A stretch of DNA of 64,000 nt from [Phialemoniopsis] sp. UDSM-2020 (Eukaryota; Ascomycota; Sordariomycetes; Thyridiales; Thyridiaceae): contig JAEILZ010000001.1 in the NCBI GenBank assembly GCA_018873225.1, positions 1,674,001-1,738,000 on the forward strand, in the 5' to 3' direction. The position numbers and the translations under genes were made by a program. Shown in pieces: positions 47,401 through 57,281 of this stretch. Every line of letters starts with the position of its first letter. The stretch's first letter is position 1. The notes under the pieces were generated by a model. It worked only from the letters and a program-made list of their open reading frames with translations. It searched no databases and had not been told where the DNA came from.

Positions 47401-48165
47401 CTTCCCACCCTCGACGGCTTCGGCCTCGGTGTCCTCTTTGAGTGGAACCACCTTCCTGACGGCAGCACCCAGTGCCTTGGCCAGATATCCGGTATTGCTC
47501 GTGTCCTTGACGGAGATGGACAAGCGACCGTCGCGCTTGGAGACTCTACCTTTGGTGCGGTAGTTCTCATTGCCCACCTTGAATTTCGAAAACTTGTCCT
47601 CCAGCACACCAGACTTGGTTCGCTGCTTCTTCTGACCGGCCGACCCCTTCTCGGCGCCCTTCTCGTCCTCGTCCTCGTCTTCCGATGATGACGAAGAGCT
47701 GCTGCTCTCATCGCCGGCCTCACGGTATTTTCTCCAAAGCTCCTGCTGCAGCTGCGAGGCATTGGTGCCCGCCCTCTTGATCGCCGGAAACGTGACAGAC
47801 TTGCCCCGGGAGTGCCGCCGCGGCCTCGGCGCTTCCGTCGCGAACTTCTTCTCGAACGTGGGCCGTGGTGTAGGTCGTTCCTTGTGCAGCTTTTCCAGCT
47901 CCGTCTCTAGCTTGGCCGGGTCGGAGACGGCTTTCCTCGGGCCCTCGTCTGGCAGGGCTGGGCCGGCACTCAGCGGGTGCGGCGACTTTGCTTCGGGCGA
48001 CTGCGTCTCGGGTGGGATCAAGGCCGGGTAGACAAGACGACCCTCTTCATCGCGGGCAACGGTGACCTTTTGCCCGCGCTTCGTGGAGTCTTCGAGACGC
48101 ACGGGCAGAGCAGGCTCCTCGCCGCCGGCGGGCTCATGGAGAGCCTCGGTCTGCAGCTCGGGCAT
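44443..48165 (-). CDS. UDP-glucose:sterol glucosyltransferase-like GT1 protein (no PH/GRAM domains)
   Basis: Predicted to transfer glucose to sterols at membranes. A single exon of 1240 residues; start ATG at 48165. Residues 1-270 are disordered, charged and Ser-rich. The GT-B fold begins at ~272 with KLNIVIMVIGSRGDAQPF (283-290 is the sterol-GT signature) and contains AHIHCAEALGIPLHLMFTFP. Its donor-binding half has the HGGAGTT motif (622-628) and PFFGDQHFWG (642-651). Fungal Atg26 carries PH and GRAM domains before the transferase; none is visible here, so this is a different sterol-GT subgroup. After the transferase (~760-850) there is a very basic Ala/Lys/Arg coiled region. A Gly-rich block follows (VRGFAKGVGMGVTGFVLKDI, LVGPVGYTLKGCAKQ) resembling membrane-associated C-terminal modules of other fungal lipid proteins. 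Confidence 0.88.
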   Translation of the reverse strand: MPELQTEALHEPAGGEEPALPVRLEDSTKRGQKVTVARDEEGRLVYPALIPPETQSPEAKSPHPLSAGPALPDEGPRKAVSDPAKLETELEKLHKERPTPRPTFEKKFATEAPRPRRHSRGKSVTFPAIKRAGTNASQLQQELWRKYREAGDESSSSSSSSEDEDEDEKGAEKGSAGQKKQRTKSGVLEDKFSKFKVGNENYRTKGRVSKRDGRLSISVKDTSNTGYLAKALGAAVRKVVPLKEDTEAEAVEGGKTADEEPADTTEVESRPCPKLNIVIMVIGSRGDAQPFLKIGKVLKEQYGHRVRIATHPAFREFVEKDSGLEFFSVGGDPAELMAFMVKNPGMIPTLETVKAGDIGRRRTAMAEMFEGFWRACINATDDEKDTHNLKMMGVKDPFVADAIIANPPSFAHIHCAEALGIPLHLMFTFPYTPTQAFPHPLASIKKSNVDPGYTNFISYPLVEMMVWQGLGDLVNDFRQKTLGLDPVSTLWAPGATYRLHVPFTYMWSPGLVPKPEDWGSEIDVSGFVFLDLASTFEPPSDLEKFLAAGDAPIYIGFGSIVVDDADRFTEMIFEAVNLAGVRALVSKGWGGLGGENVPDNIFMLENTPHDWLFPKISACVIHGGAGTTAIALKCGKPTMVVPFFGDQHFWGSMISNAGAGPEPVPYKQLTAENLAEGIKYCLSDEAMEAAQNIAHDIEEEGDGAENACRAFHQHLALSGKHSMRCSILEDQVAVWSMKNTSLRLSAMAADALVEKGHTSWKKLRLIRHCEWNDFEGPGEPVTGIAGSLATSIGNVFGGIGGVPFRIAKSSTERKERREKKKQVREARSRKKREARAAAKEASAAEKAKEKGQPLKTDVANGKPPEAKDFAAADKQPKGQQVAGAEQDDDADTASSIHTTSTTDTADTEENPAEEFVTHVGKGVGKSAQALARAPVDLSLAVAQGFHNAPRLYGDDTVRRPPRVTGIRSGLKAARYEFVYGVYDGWTGLVRLPVRGARGGGGVRGFAKGVGMGVTGFVLKDIAALVGPVGYTLKGCAKQVGRRGKLGARHVRRARILEGQRGLRELSAEERAAVTAEVERGWGVMRELAEAVEEGAGGGDSSGIMRKVTRRHRKRGVGQAVESVELAEEALAAVRRGDSIEGVVRAQRQSEDGGPGPKNRKSVDAATSAAAGGKKSQGQSSHDMGRDPDDVSGQGNKASVTEPIAEENVDQEQSAAATVESGVEEKKADARSQSKVNGKAA

Positions 48166-48384
48166 GGCTGCTTGCGTGGTAGTACGGTGCTTTTGCTTTG
48201 ACGTCTACCGTGTAAGTCAAATCGGTAAGGTCTGGTGTTGTTGGTGATAGCCTCTCCCTACTCGCTAATTGGAAGAGCTGTTCTCGAAATGCGGTCGGTG
48301 GGACAAAGGTGTGTATCGAATAGAATATTTCCACTATGTAAAAGAAAGAGCAGGAATGAAGAACGTCTGCAGAATGCACACGAG

Positions 48385-48423
<39 letters not shown>

Positions 48424-49472
48424 CAGAAATGAAGTGACAGCTATTGCCCCTGGTGAGTCGCAGATCGCATGGCTGGCGATTTAGTGTTGGCCTCTAATGC
48501 AGGTGGTTACGTCGAGGTGTGCGAGGAAAAAAGCATGTTTTGGCTTCTTGGCGGCTCTACCACAGAAATCCAGGTCCCGGTCTCTATTAGCCCCCCCCTC
48601 TGTCATAATTAACTCGTCACGAACGAGGTTCTCTGGTGGATGGATGGACGGAACGGTTTTCTTTTGGCGACACCCCGACGCGAGGCGAAACCGCAAAACC
48701 GGCACGTCTGGTCGCCATGACATCACTATCCGCATGGCCCTAGAGCTCATAGTGAGGGTGCTATGTTCTAGCGCTTCCGCGTCCGCACATTAGCGCCTCG
48801 GCTCCTGAACCGACGCCTAAGGTGCCCTGGAGTCCCCCACAGTTTTTGCTCATGTGGGCTTTTCCATGTGCTGTCGCCACTAAAATTGCGGCCTCCCAGG
48901 ACTGCCTAAATCTCCGCCAGTGCAACCATTGGCCGGACCTTTTGCCCCGCTGCCAACCATCGCCAGTCGTGTTCTCGGAGTGCCGGCCGTGCCTGTATGA
49001 TCATCTCCCCAATCACTATCTAAGCCTTACGAGCTGATCTTTGCCGCATTGATATCTGTTTTCTACTTGGTGAATCGCCAATGTCAAGTGGTTCGAGGCA
49101 TCAGAATTTCCAAGACGACAGCATTCTCAGTATTGGGAGATGAATGGGACTGGAAAACTGACATATCTTCACTCTTTCATCGAGATCGTTGAACACCTAC
49201 GGCATCGAATAAGCAAACAAATGCATACCATTCATTGCTTCTTTGACAAAAGCTGCCGAGACTCCCGTTCTTTGTGTAACTGACGCCGTTCTGTCATGTG
49301 CTGGATCGTTCCGCATACCTGTACCACAACCCTCCTGTAGACCGCAATGTCCTACCGAGCCGGCCCCGATGATCCTCTGCCAAGCAAGTACCTGCTTGCT
49401 GGAGCTCCCTCTATCTTGCCGACAGAATTTGTACAAATCATGAAATCGTGATCATCCGCCACTATCCCTTCC
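48166..49472. promoter_or_regulatory. Intergenic, 1.3 kb, promoter of the glucosyltransferase gene
   Basis: Upstream of the glucosyltransferase (minus strand) and downstream of the Ybp2-like gene. Contains the CAG microsatellite listed separately. No gene recognised. Confidence 0.45.
48391..48424. repeat. (CAG)n trinucleotide microsatellite, 11 units
   Basis: Eleven uninterrupted GCA units at 48391-48423, about 225 nt upstream of the glucosyltransferase start. On that gene's strand it reads CTG, so it may lie in the 5' leader. Not inside any supported coding frame. Confidence 0.85.
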
Positions 49473-51299
49473 TTATTGCAAATCCAGACTCTTCAGCCGG
49501 TCGATGAGAATGCTCGTGTCCAACGCAATGCGCTCAGCCCCTTCGCTGACTTCCTCATCCTTCGAGATGGCCGACTCCAGGCCCTCCGTCGCCTGCAACA
49601 GAGGCTCGACGTACCGCTGACCAACTGCAGGTCCCATGCCTGGGGGTACTAGTGACCGGTAGTCCTTTGAGTTGAGCAAGAAATAGGCAAAGTTGGCAGC
49701 CTGGAGAAGGAAAGGAAAGTTCTGGGCCCAGTACTCGACAAACCCCTGTTGGTCCAAATCTCGAAGAAACTGCATGTCAGGAAAGACCACATATTGCAGC
49801 TGATCGATGGCGTCCGGGCTGGAGAACTGGTTGGTGAGCTGCTTCTCCCTCGCAGTAATGATCTCCTCTCGTAGCCAGGTCACAGCACAAGCCTTCAGAG
49901 ACGAAAACATGCAGTTTTCGATCAAGTCCTCTAGGATCTTGACGCGGTCCTCTTCATCAGGATTGTCGTGCAAAATTCGCCCAGCCAAGGTGATCGCTGC
50001 ATTCCTGACTTGTATTGATGGGTGATAGACACCGCAGAGCGTCAAGAGGTGGTGATACGGCATAAAGTTGGCCTCGTCCTCGCTTGTAGACACAAGCCCA
50101 TTTTGTTGTAGCCACAGGCCTATCGAGATGATGGCTTCAATGGTGCCTGGGGTGCCCACAATTTGCGCATGTGCGTCGTCCTCCATGAACTCCTCCATTA
50201 TACGGAAGTGGTCGGGGAAGATATGGATGTCCGGCTTTGGCTGGTTAGCACCGAATACCGTGGCTGAGAAAAGCCAGTATGCAACCAAGCAGAGAGAACC
50301 GCCGGTACTGAGCGGTACATCGTCTGGTTTGGACGGGCTTTCGGCCTCAGCGAGTGGATCCCGGTGAATCGGCCCATCACACAAGCTCCGGACAAAGGTC
50401 TTGGAGGCGTCCGCCAAGCCGAGGTCCCGTGCCAGAGCCTATTCAGTTCATTAGTATCCATGCCGGAGAAAGAGGATTGTGGAACATACCTCGAGCTTGC
50501 CGACCATGGTATCTCTAGATAGCAGATCGTCATCTTCCTTGAAGCGGTCCAGAATCGACCTTCTACCCGGAACCACCCGATCGGGTGCGTAAAACTCCAA
50601 CAGGCGAGAGGACCAGTCCATACTGTTTCCATTGACATAGCTTTCGATGATGCATGTCACAAATGACAAGAGCAACTTCTGCTGTATCGCCCCCTCTATC
50701 GGATCCTCCGACTCCGCTTCCGGATCGGGTGCATTCTTAGTCGCATCTCCATCCTCGTCCGGGTTTGCCACGTTGATGCTGGATTTTCGCGATGGGAGGA
50801 GAGGCCGCTTCTTGGCGGACAGAGAGTGTACGAGGTTGATCACGGATGCGGTCATCTCCTGGTTGGGCAGATACGTCCGGTAGACGGTAGAGAGCGTTGA
50901 AGCGAGGAACCGGGAAGGGTACTTTGTCTTGATGCGCTTATGTAGGATCGCCAGCATCCCTAGCAGTGTAATAAAACTCTTTATAGTTGCTGGACTCGCC
51001 TCCTCAGCCTCGTAGCTCTCCTGCAGTCCCTCCAGCACCTCGAGCACCTTCAGTATGACCTCTCGCGGGTTGCCAAGGCGTGCAATGGTCTCCAGGCAGG
51101 GCTCACAGCCGGGCTGTGCTATCAGCATGTCGACCAGATCCCAGCCGATATCTTGGGTGAGCTGCGCATCTTGGAGGATCTCGTTGAGCGTGGGAAGGAT
51201 ATCCGGGGAGAGGAACTTTTCGATGATGGTGAGGTAGGTGAAACGATCGGTTGCAGGCGGCAGCGACTCCTTGAGCGCCTCGATGGCCTTGGAAGACAT
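49473..51299 (-). CDS. Ybp1/Ybp2 (glomulin-like, YAP1-binding/kinetochore) family protein
   Basis: Exons 50490-51299 and 49473-50438 give 591 residues of all-helical repeat protein. In yeast, members bind the oxidative-stress factor Yap1 or associate with the kinetochore. Family-like features include YLTIIEKFLSPDILPTLNEI, DIGWDLVDMLIAQPGCEPCL, GNPREVILKVLEVL, the acidic linker before GAIQQKLLLSFVTCIIESYV, and the C-terminal LRDLDQQGFVEYWAQNFPFL. The pattern GWDLV followed by two cysteines and GNPRE is characteristic of the fungal family as I know it. No signal peptide or membrane span. Start ATG at 51299. Whether the protein acts with Yap1 or at kinetochores in this organism cannot be told. 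Confidence 0.85.
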
Positions 51300-51736
51300 G
51301 CTGCGAGAGGGCGCAATATCTTCAGGGGAGCACTGTCGGCGCGCTGTTATTATCGTCTCTGGGACTGAAAATGGTTGAACATGAAATGAGAAGGCGTGAA
51401 GTGGATGGAAATGACGAGTGATGTTATTCAGCTCAAGAGGAACCCCGCTCCCCTCAATGCTCCAGCTCCCTGTATGCCGTTCTCCACAGCGCAGGACCCG
51501 CTGGACGCACTAAGGTGGTATCACCAAGACAGACTCCACATGAGCTCTTGCAAGCTGCAATCTTTGCCTCTTGCGGAAAGCAATCAGTAGCTTTGTTCAA
51601 GAGGATTGTTCTTCATTTCGTATATGCAATGCAAAAAAGAGACTGCTTGTCAGCCATTGTCAACGCCACGTCCCATAATCCAAGTCTCCATATAGGTACA
51701 GTTTTCAACGCCTATGATCTCTCCGCTCCCAAACCC
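51300..51736. other. Intergenic, 437 nt
   Basis: Promoter side of the Ybp2-like gene and 3' end of the SET gene (both minus strand). Nothing further recognised. Confidence 0.4.
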
Positions 51737-53191
51737 TCACTCATCCTCGCTGCTCTCCGCCTCCTTCCCCCACCCGAGCCTCCTGCTCGTCCTCGCCATC
51801 CAGCTCCAGTGCGACCACGGGTCCGCCGCCAGCCCCTGCATCTCCGTGACGTCCGAGTTGCGCGGCCCCACGCTCGCGAGCCCGTGCTCGATGGCGAGGC
51901 GCGCGTGCTTGGTCGCGAGCCAGGGCTCGCCGACGCCGTTCCACTCGAGCGCCGCGTGCGTGTGCGCCTCGTACGCCATCGACTCGAGCCGCTCCTGCTC
52001 GAACAGCGACACGAAGAGCTCGGCCATCTGCGGCGTCGCGCGCGAGCGCCCGCTGTGGTCCTGCAGGTCCTTGCGCAGCGCCTGGATCTGCCGGATGCGG
52101 TCGTCGGATGCCCGGCTGATGAGGCGCGGCTTGGTGCACTGCGAGCAGCTGCACTTGAAGCCCCAGACGTTGCGCAGCTTCTGCAGGCGCTTCTTGCGGG
52201 TCTGGATAGGGCTGTATGGAGCGCGGGCAGTGGTCAGCGAGGGCTGGGCGCTTTCGGGAGAATAGGTTTGTAAACTCACTCCATGTATGATACGGTGATT
52301 TCCTCTCCGGCAGCAATGGGCCGCACTGCGTGGATATACTGCGTCAGAGTCTCTGGGTCGAACCAGTAGTCTGCGTTCGGGCGGCAGTCGTGGTTGAACC
52401 GGGCAACTAGTGCAAGGGTCAGTTTCTGGCAATCTCAAGGCGATTATGTGACGCAACTTACTCTCAGGAAACACGACAAAGAACTCAGTCTCTCCGCCGT
52501 CATGCATATCAATATCGAAAGCATTTGTCGCGAGGAGCTTCTCGACTCTCTGGTAGTAGCCCTCGGTAGGGTTATGCGTCGATAGGTTGAGAAACCTGGT
52601 GCGGTGCGCAGCCGGCAGGGCATCGACGCCCGCGGCTTGGATCCTCTGAAGATCCTCGTTGGGCAGAGTGTCGAACGCGGCGTAGTCGATCATGATCGAT
52701 GCCGTGTTGCTCATGATGAGGTCTCCCCTGTTCAGCGGCTGGTTCGCCGTCACGCCCATGTCTTTGCCCGGTATGGCCACCACATTATATCTCGCAGGGA
52801 CTGTCCTGACGAGATCCTGGTTTACGCCCTTGATGGAATCGGGCTTGGTAAAGGCCGACAGCTTTGAGAACTTTGCTGCTCGCTCCGGTGTCGTCAGGAT
52901 GGAAATGCCTCTGTTCTCGGCAAATGTCGAGCTCGAGTACATGCAGAATTCGTCTGTGCCATTGCGATAGCAAGGCGACGAACGAGTCCACGGACCTGTA
53001 GTAGATGCATACTCGTCGTCAAAGAGGTTGTCTAACGCGCCTCCGTACGAGGAGCAAATCGGCTTGTCTGACTGGAAGCCAAGCGATGATAGCAAGGGTG
53101 AGCGGCAGATGCCAACGTGCGAGTGATCAACAATCGAGTCCTGGGCGAGGACGGTAACCGTACAGACGGACAAGAAGAGTGTGCGCTTCAT
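51737..53191 (-). CDS. SET-domain protein with N-terminal signal peptide
   Basis: Exons 52462-53191, 52280-52406 and 51737-52211 give 443 residues. The N-terminus MKRTLFLSVCTVTVLAQ looks like a cleavable signal peptide, and cysteines in the first 90 residues fit an oxidising compartment. The SET fold begins near 135 (VVAIPGKDMGVTANQPLNRG). It contains the key NHDCRPN at 248-254 (exon 2) and EEITVSY at 278-284, with a post-SET-like CSCSQC at 306-311. So the catalytic signature is complete only in the spliced form. SET enzymes methylate lysines; a secreted or ER-entering SET protein is unusual, though fungi have a family of such proteins without known substrate. Both introns together add 123 nt, so the unspliced frame stays open (see findings). 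The C-terminus is acidic (EAESSEDE). Confidence 0.85.
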   Translation of the reverse strand: MKRTLFLSVCTVTVLAQDSIVDHSHVGICRSPLLSSLGFQSDKPICSSYGGALDNLFDDEYASTTGPWTRSSPCYRNGTDEFCMYSSSTFAENRGISILTTPERAAKFSKLSAFTKPDSIKGVNQDLVRTVPARYNVVAIPGKDMGVTANQPLNRGDLIMSNTASIMIDYAAFDTLPNEDLQRIQAAGVDALPAAHRTRFLNLSTHNPTEGYYQRVEKLLATNAFDIDMHDGGETEFFVVFPESKLRHIIALRLPETDPCTSCPVQPRLPPERRLLVRPRDSDAVYPRSAAHCCRRGNHRIIHGVSLQTYSPESAQPSLTTARAPYSPIQTRKKRLQKLRNVWGFKCSCSQCTKPRLISRASDDRIRQIQALRKDLQDHSGRSRATPQMAELFVSLFEQERLESMAYEAHTHAALEWNGVGEPWLATKHARLAIEHGLASVGPRNSDVTEMQGLAADPWSHWSWMARTSRRLGWGKEAESSEDE

Positions 53192-54264
53192 CGTGACAAA
53201 ACGGACCAGCTAACCAAAGCCAGCTCCTTTCGCGAGCAACAGTGTAACAATTAGTAGAAACGAAACGAAAGTCCAGCTTTCTCTGATATTACAGAACAAA
53301 AAGAAACCAAAAAACGTAGGTAGAGTACACCCAAGGAAATAAAATGGGATCTGCTTGAAGAGAAGAGCCGGGAGAGGATCACCCGTGCAGGCACTCCCAT
53401 TCTTATTTACCATATTAACTGCCTACCTGTCTACCGATGCGAGGACCCAACATCTATTGGACAAGGGTTTGCAAGAGATCATGCACCACGATGCGTGATA
53501 AAAGGAAGCCCAGGCGAGCTGCGACCTACCCTGTTGCAGCAGCCAAGCCGCCTCGTCCAGGACAAGACCTGCGCTACGCGAAACAAGTTGCCCCTGGAAT
53601 AACGAAACCCTGGGATCAAAGAGGTTCGCAGCCTCGCTCTGAATTGCACAGATCTGCACAGAGCACAACGGCTAGCAGTCATTTTGGGGCAAATGGGCTT
53701 TAGCCGAGTGCTATGTGACATGGGATTTTCGCTTTTCCTTCGACCTTACCAAAATAGACAATCAAGGTTTAAAGTATTTCTGATTCGGGAATGGCCTGTT
53801 TTAAACAGGGGTTTTGGTCATCTCGTGTCTCCAGGATTTTGGGGTTTAAGGTCAGCGCCAAGGTTTTACGACTGTCTCAGGAATTGCTCGAGCGCCCCTT
53901 CAGCTCCTGAAAACACGCCCAGAATCTTGGAAACGGTCTGGACCACAAACCCCTTGAGATCGGCGCGCACCCAATGATACGATAGGACGGTTTACAGTTT
54001 ACTGGGGCGATCGTAAGAGCCGGCTTTTGAATAAAGTATCTGGAGTAGAAATAGTTGGGACAAGGCTGCGGGCCTTCAATTTGAATAACAATTGAGAGGC
54101 CTATTTAGATGGTGTTCTAGCTGTCTTGGACGTGTAAGATAGCATAGCATAAGTACAATGAATATGGTGAGCTGTGATGTATCTCCAGAGACCAGAGTTA
54201 TGATGATTGTAATAAAACAAGTCTAGTATGGTATCTAAATGCCTTCATTTCATCAAAATCCGCA
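53192..54264. promoter_or_regulatory. Intergenic, 1.07 kb, promoter of the SET gene
   Basis: Upstream of the SET gene and downstream of dus1 (both minus strand). No gene recognised. A 15-nt near-palindrome (CCTGTTTTAAACAGG, 53798-53812) stands out but is isolated. Confidence 0.4.
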
Positions 54265-56047
54265 TCACCCAGAAACAAGCTCACTCTTCTCAAAATCCGT
54301 CTTCTTCTCCAGCTCCTCAACGACCGCCGTCTTCGGCTGCTCTTCGCTCTTCTCCTTCCCCTGCTCTTGAGCCGCCAACTTCTTCTTGTCCTTCTTGCTC
54401 AGCTGTATCGCGCCTTTGGCCTCGGCCTCCTTGGGCAAGGGGCGTACGATCGGCTGCGCGACCCACCACGGCCGCCGGCACTTGCGCACCGTCCGCACCG
54501 AGCTCTCATAGTCGAGCTCCTCGGGCTCCTCCCCGTTCGTCTCTCCCTCGCCGGCCTCCTCTGCACCTTGATCCTCCTCCTCCCCGGGCACATCCACGCT
54601 CTTGCCGCCCGTCTGCTCGTACTCGACCAGGCCCCACGCGACCTTGCGCTCCACCATGTCCAGCACCTGCTCGTACGCCTCCAGGCTGCCCCTGTTGCTC
54701 CGCGCCAGCTTGTCCCGCACGTCCGTGTGCCGCGCGACAAAGTGCCGCAGCATGTGGAACAGGTGCGGCTGCACGGCCACGAGGTTGGGCGACGTGACGT
54801 GCTGCTTCTTCTTGCCGCCGCCGCCGCTACCGTCGCCGCCACCGTTGTGATCCTTCTTGCGCCTCTTGCGGTCTGGTTGCTCCGCTTCGGCCTCGTCGTG
54901 CTCATCCAGCCACGTCGTGTCGTCACCAGGGACAAAGAGCGGCCTGCGCGTCGGAGGGGCATCGCCCGCGGCATACTGGTGTAGGATGTCCAGGTACCGA
55001 CGCATAATGGCGTCTACCCGCCAGCCTCCCTTGCCGTCCTTGCCGCGCCAGTACTCCCGACCCTCCTGGCCTACCTCTGGTGCGGGAGCGAACAGGCCGG
55101 GATCGCTCAGGTTACCCTCTGCACTCATCACGCCGTCCGCGCCTGTGGCGTCTAGACACCTCTGTAGATCACCCTGCTGAAGGATATTGCCGTTGGCGAA
55201 GAGCACCGTCTCTGGAGGCAGGTTGTCCCTCAAGAATTTGATCATCTTCCAGTCCGCCAGCCCCGTGAGGTGACCCTTTTGCTCCCTCCTCCGGCCGTGC
55301 ACCGTCAGGATGCTGGCGCCCGCCTTTAAAACATTTTGCGCGTATGCAAGCGTCGCCTCCTTGGTCTCCAGTATCCTGATCTTGGCCGTGACAGGAACAT
55401 CAAGGTTCTTGTGTAAGTTGTTTATAAGATTGAAGACGAGTTCCTGGTCCTCCTGCAGGAATGCGCCGTAGTGACCCTTTCGCGCAATGCCCTGGGGGCA
55501 CCCAAAGTTGATGTCCACGGCGTCACAGTAAGGTGCAGCGAGCTGTGCTGCAGAAAGAAGGTGGTCGGGATCGTTGGCGCAAAACTGTACGAAGAGAGGC
55601 CGGTCTATTTTGGGGTTGCCGTCGAGGTGTTGTTCGAGATTTGTCGGGGTCTCACCGTTTGTAGTGTTAGCGGCTGCAGACCAAGGAGAAGGGCGTGTGG
55701 GCTCGAGGTGGGATTCTCGGTATTTCTGTGTTTCGGAGAAGAGTCGGGCATGGAACATGGGAGAGTAGGCAAGAATACTGGAGCGTTGGGACTCCGGGAG
55801 GAAAGATCTGGTGAGCATTCTCCAAGCCTGGGCGGATTGTTAGCTTGCAACCACCAGTGATCCCCCAGCAGTGACTTACAAATTCCGATTGGTCCACCAT
55901 AGGAGCAACGATGTACTTGGGACTCCCAATGCTTTCGTAGAAAGCTCTCCCATGCAGCTTCTTCGTACTTGACGTAGCACGGCCAGCATCACCATTCACA
56001 GCGGCGCCGTTCACTGCGACGGCAGGCGTGGCTGTTGCGGACGCCAT
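54265..56047 (-). CDS. dus1: tRNA-dihydrouridine synthase Dus1
   Basis: A flavin enzyme that reduces uridine 16/17 in the D-loop of tRNAs. Exons 55880-56047 and 54265-55827 (52-nt intron) give 576 residues from the ATG at 56047. The TIM-barrel core starts with PKYIVAPMVDQSEFAWRML and continues with PLFVQFCANDPDHLL. The catalytic-Cys motif DINFGCPQG has C166, followed by RKGHYGAFLQ. Later come ILTVHGRRREQKG, FANGNI and the Dus signature ADGVMSAEGNLSDPGLF. After ~360 residues there is a long, lysine/glutamate-rich C-terminal extension including the helical HLFHMLRHFVARHTDVRDKL block. The frame stays open upstream of the ATG with an Arg-rich, acid-free stretch (see findings), so an alternative mitochondrial form is possible. 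Confidence 0.93.
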
Positions 56048-57281
56048 GGCAGAGAATGACCGCACGCGCCCAACGAAAAGCCAAGTCGATGACCGGCAGA
56101 GGGAACTGCGCGTATAGAGGGCTGCCAGTCTGACGGACTTTGCACAGGTTATGCGCCTTAACCTCCTGGGATGTGTGTTTGAATGGGTGATAGACGACAA
56201 TCTCAGTCAGTGTTCCTGGTGGGCGCTGGTAGCACCCTGAGCAAGCGCTAACAAAATTTCTTTTCCAGGGTGCTACATTTTTGGCACGGGCCGGCTGCCA
56301 AGCTGCAAGGCTGATGCGAGCTGGGTGTGGAGATTTACAGCGTTGATTGGCTTGGCGCCATGCGGTTCCACAATGACGTTGCTTCCAGATTCTGGCCATG
56401 TCCGTGCATTTCGTGGGGTAAAAGTCGAGGCGGTCTGTCCCGGCAGAACCGGGTACAGCTCCCATCCAGGTCTGCGTCCTTGGTACGGAGTGGTTAGCTT
56501 TGCCGCATTAATCGCAACCCTTTTCACCCTTGACTCTAGGGGCTCTCTAGTCAGGAACGGCTCGAACGCCTCTGCCGTGGTCGTCGACAGAATGACGACA
56601 GCCTTCGCACTCACTAGCTATGTAAGCTTGGGACAGTCCCATCCACCACGAGACTCGCGTTTCAAAGCCAATGTATGAGGCCTTCACACTTCATTGCTAC
56701 CCGAGCTATGCCTATGGACAAGAGAGCGCATAAACAGTTAAGTACACACGAAAAGGAAAGAAAAAAAGATCCTGAAACAATTCGCTCCCCTGACTTCCCT
56801 CACTTTGTACGAGCTGTCTTGAGCGACATGCTGGACGCGTGAGCCTTCGTCTTCGACATATCCTGCTCTAGAATACTTGCAACATGCATGGTGTCTTTTG
56901 CAATAGCGAATCGAATAGATGCCGCTCCAAATGCTTTTGGTTTAGGGTCATGCTCATCATGCCCTCTCGCCCATGTTTCCATCACCGCAACGGGGCTGAA
57001 AATCCCCTTTCACCACCAAGTCAGCCAATGACGTGGCTTTCGTGGGAAGAGCAGGGCGAGGCCGGTTCGGAAAAAGACCTCGTGGCTGCCCCCTCAAGAT
57101 TAAGAAATGCGCTTTAAGTCCTAGACGCTTAACAGAAATGCTAAAAACGCCGCGACACCAAACTATGCTGTCCTGAAAACGCCCAGAAATAGAATTGCGA
57201 ATACACTCTGGGATTCGGGTCAAGTCCCGCCCAGAAACGAAACGACTGTTGCAGAAGATGCTGTCTTGAACATCGTGGTCA
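56048..57281. other. Intergenic, 1.23 kb
   Basis: dus1 5' region and 3' end of the Bni4-like gene. Apart from the in-frame dus1 extension (56048-56206) nothing gene-like was found; frames of 102-158 codons overlap it in other phases without family features. Confidence 0.45.

Noticed and set aside
53798..53812. Near-palindrome as an operator or transposon end
   Set aside because: Single copy, central mismatch, no matching partner nearby and no transposase frame.
56200..56200. Calling dus1 from the upstream TTG at 56200
   Set aside because: Not an ATG; kept the ATG at 56047 as the start and reported the extension as a finding instead.
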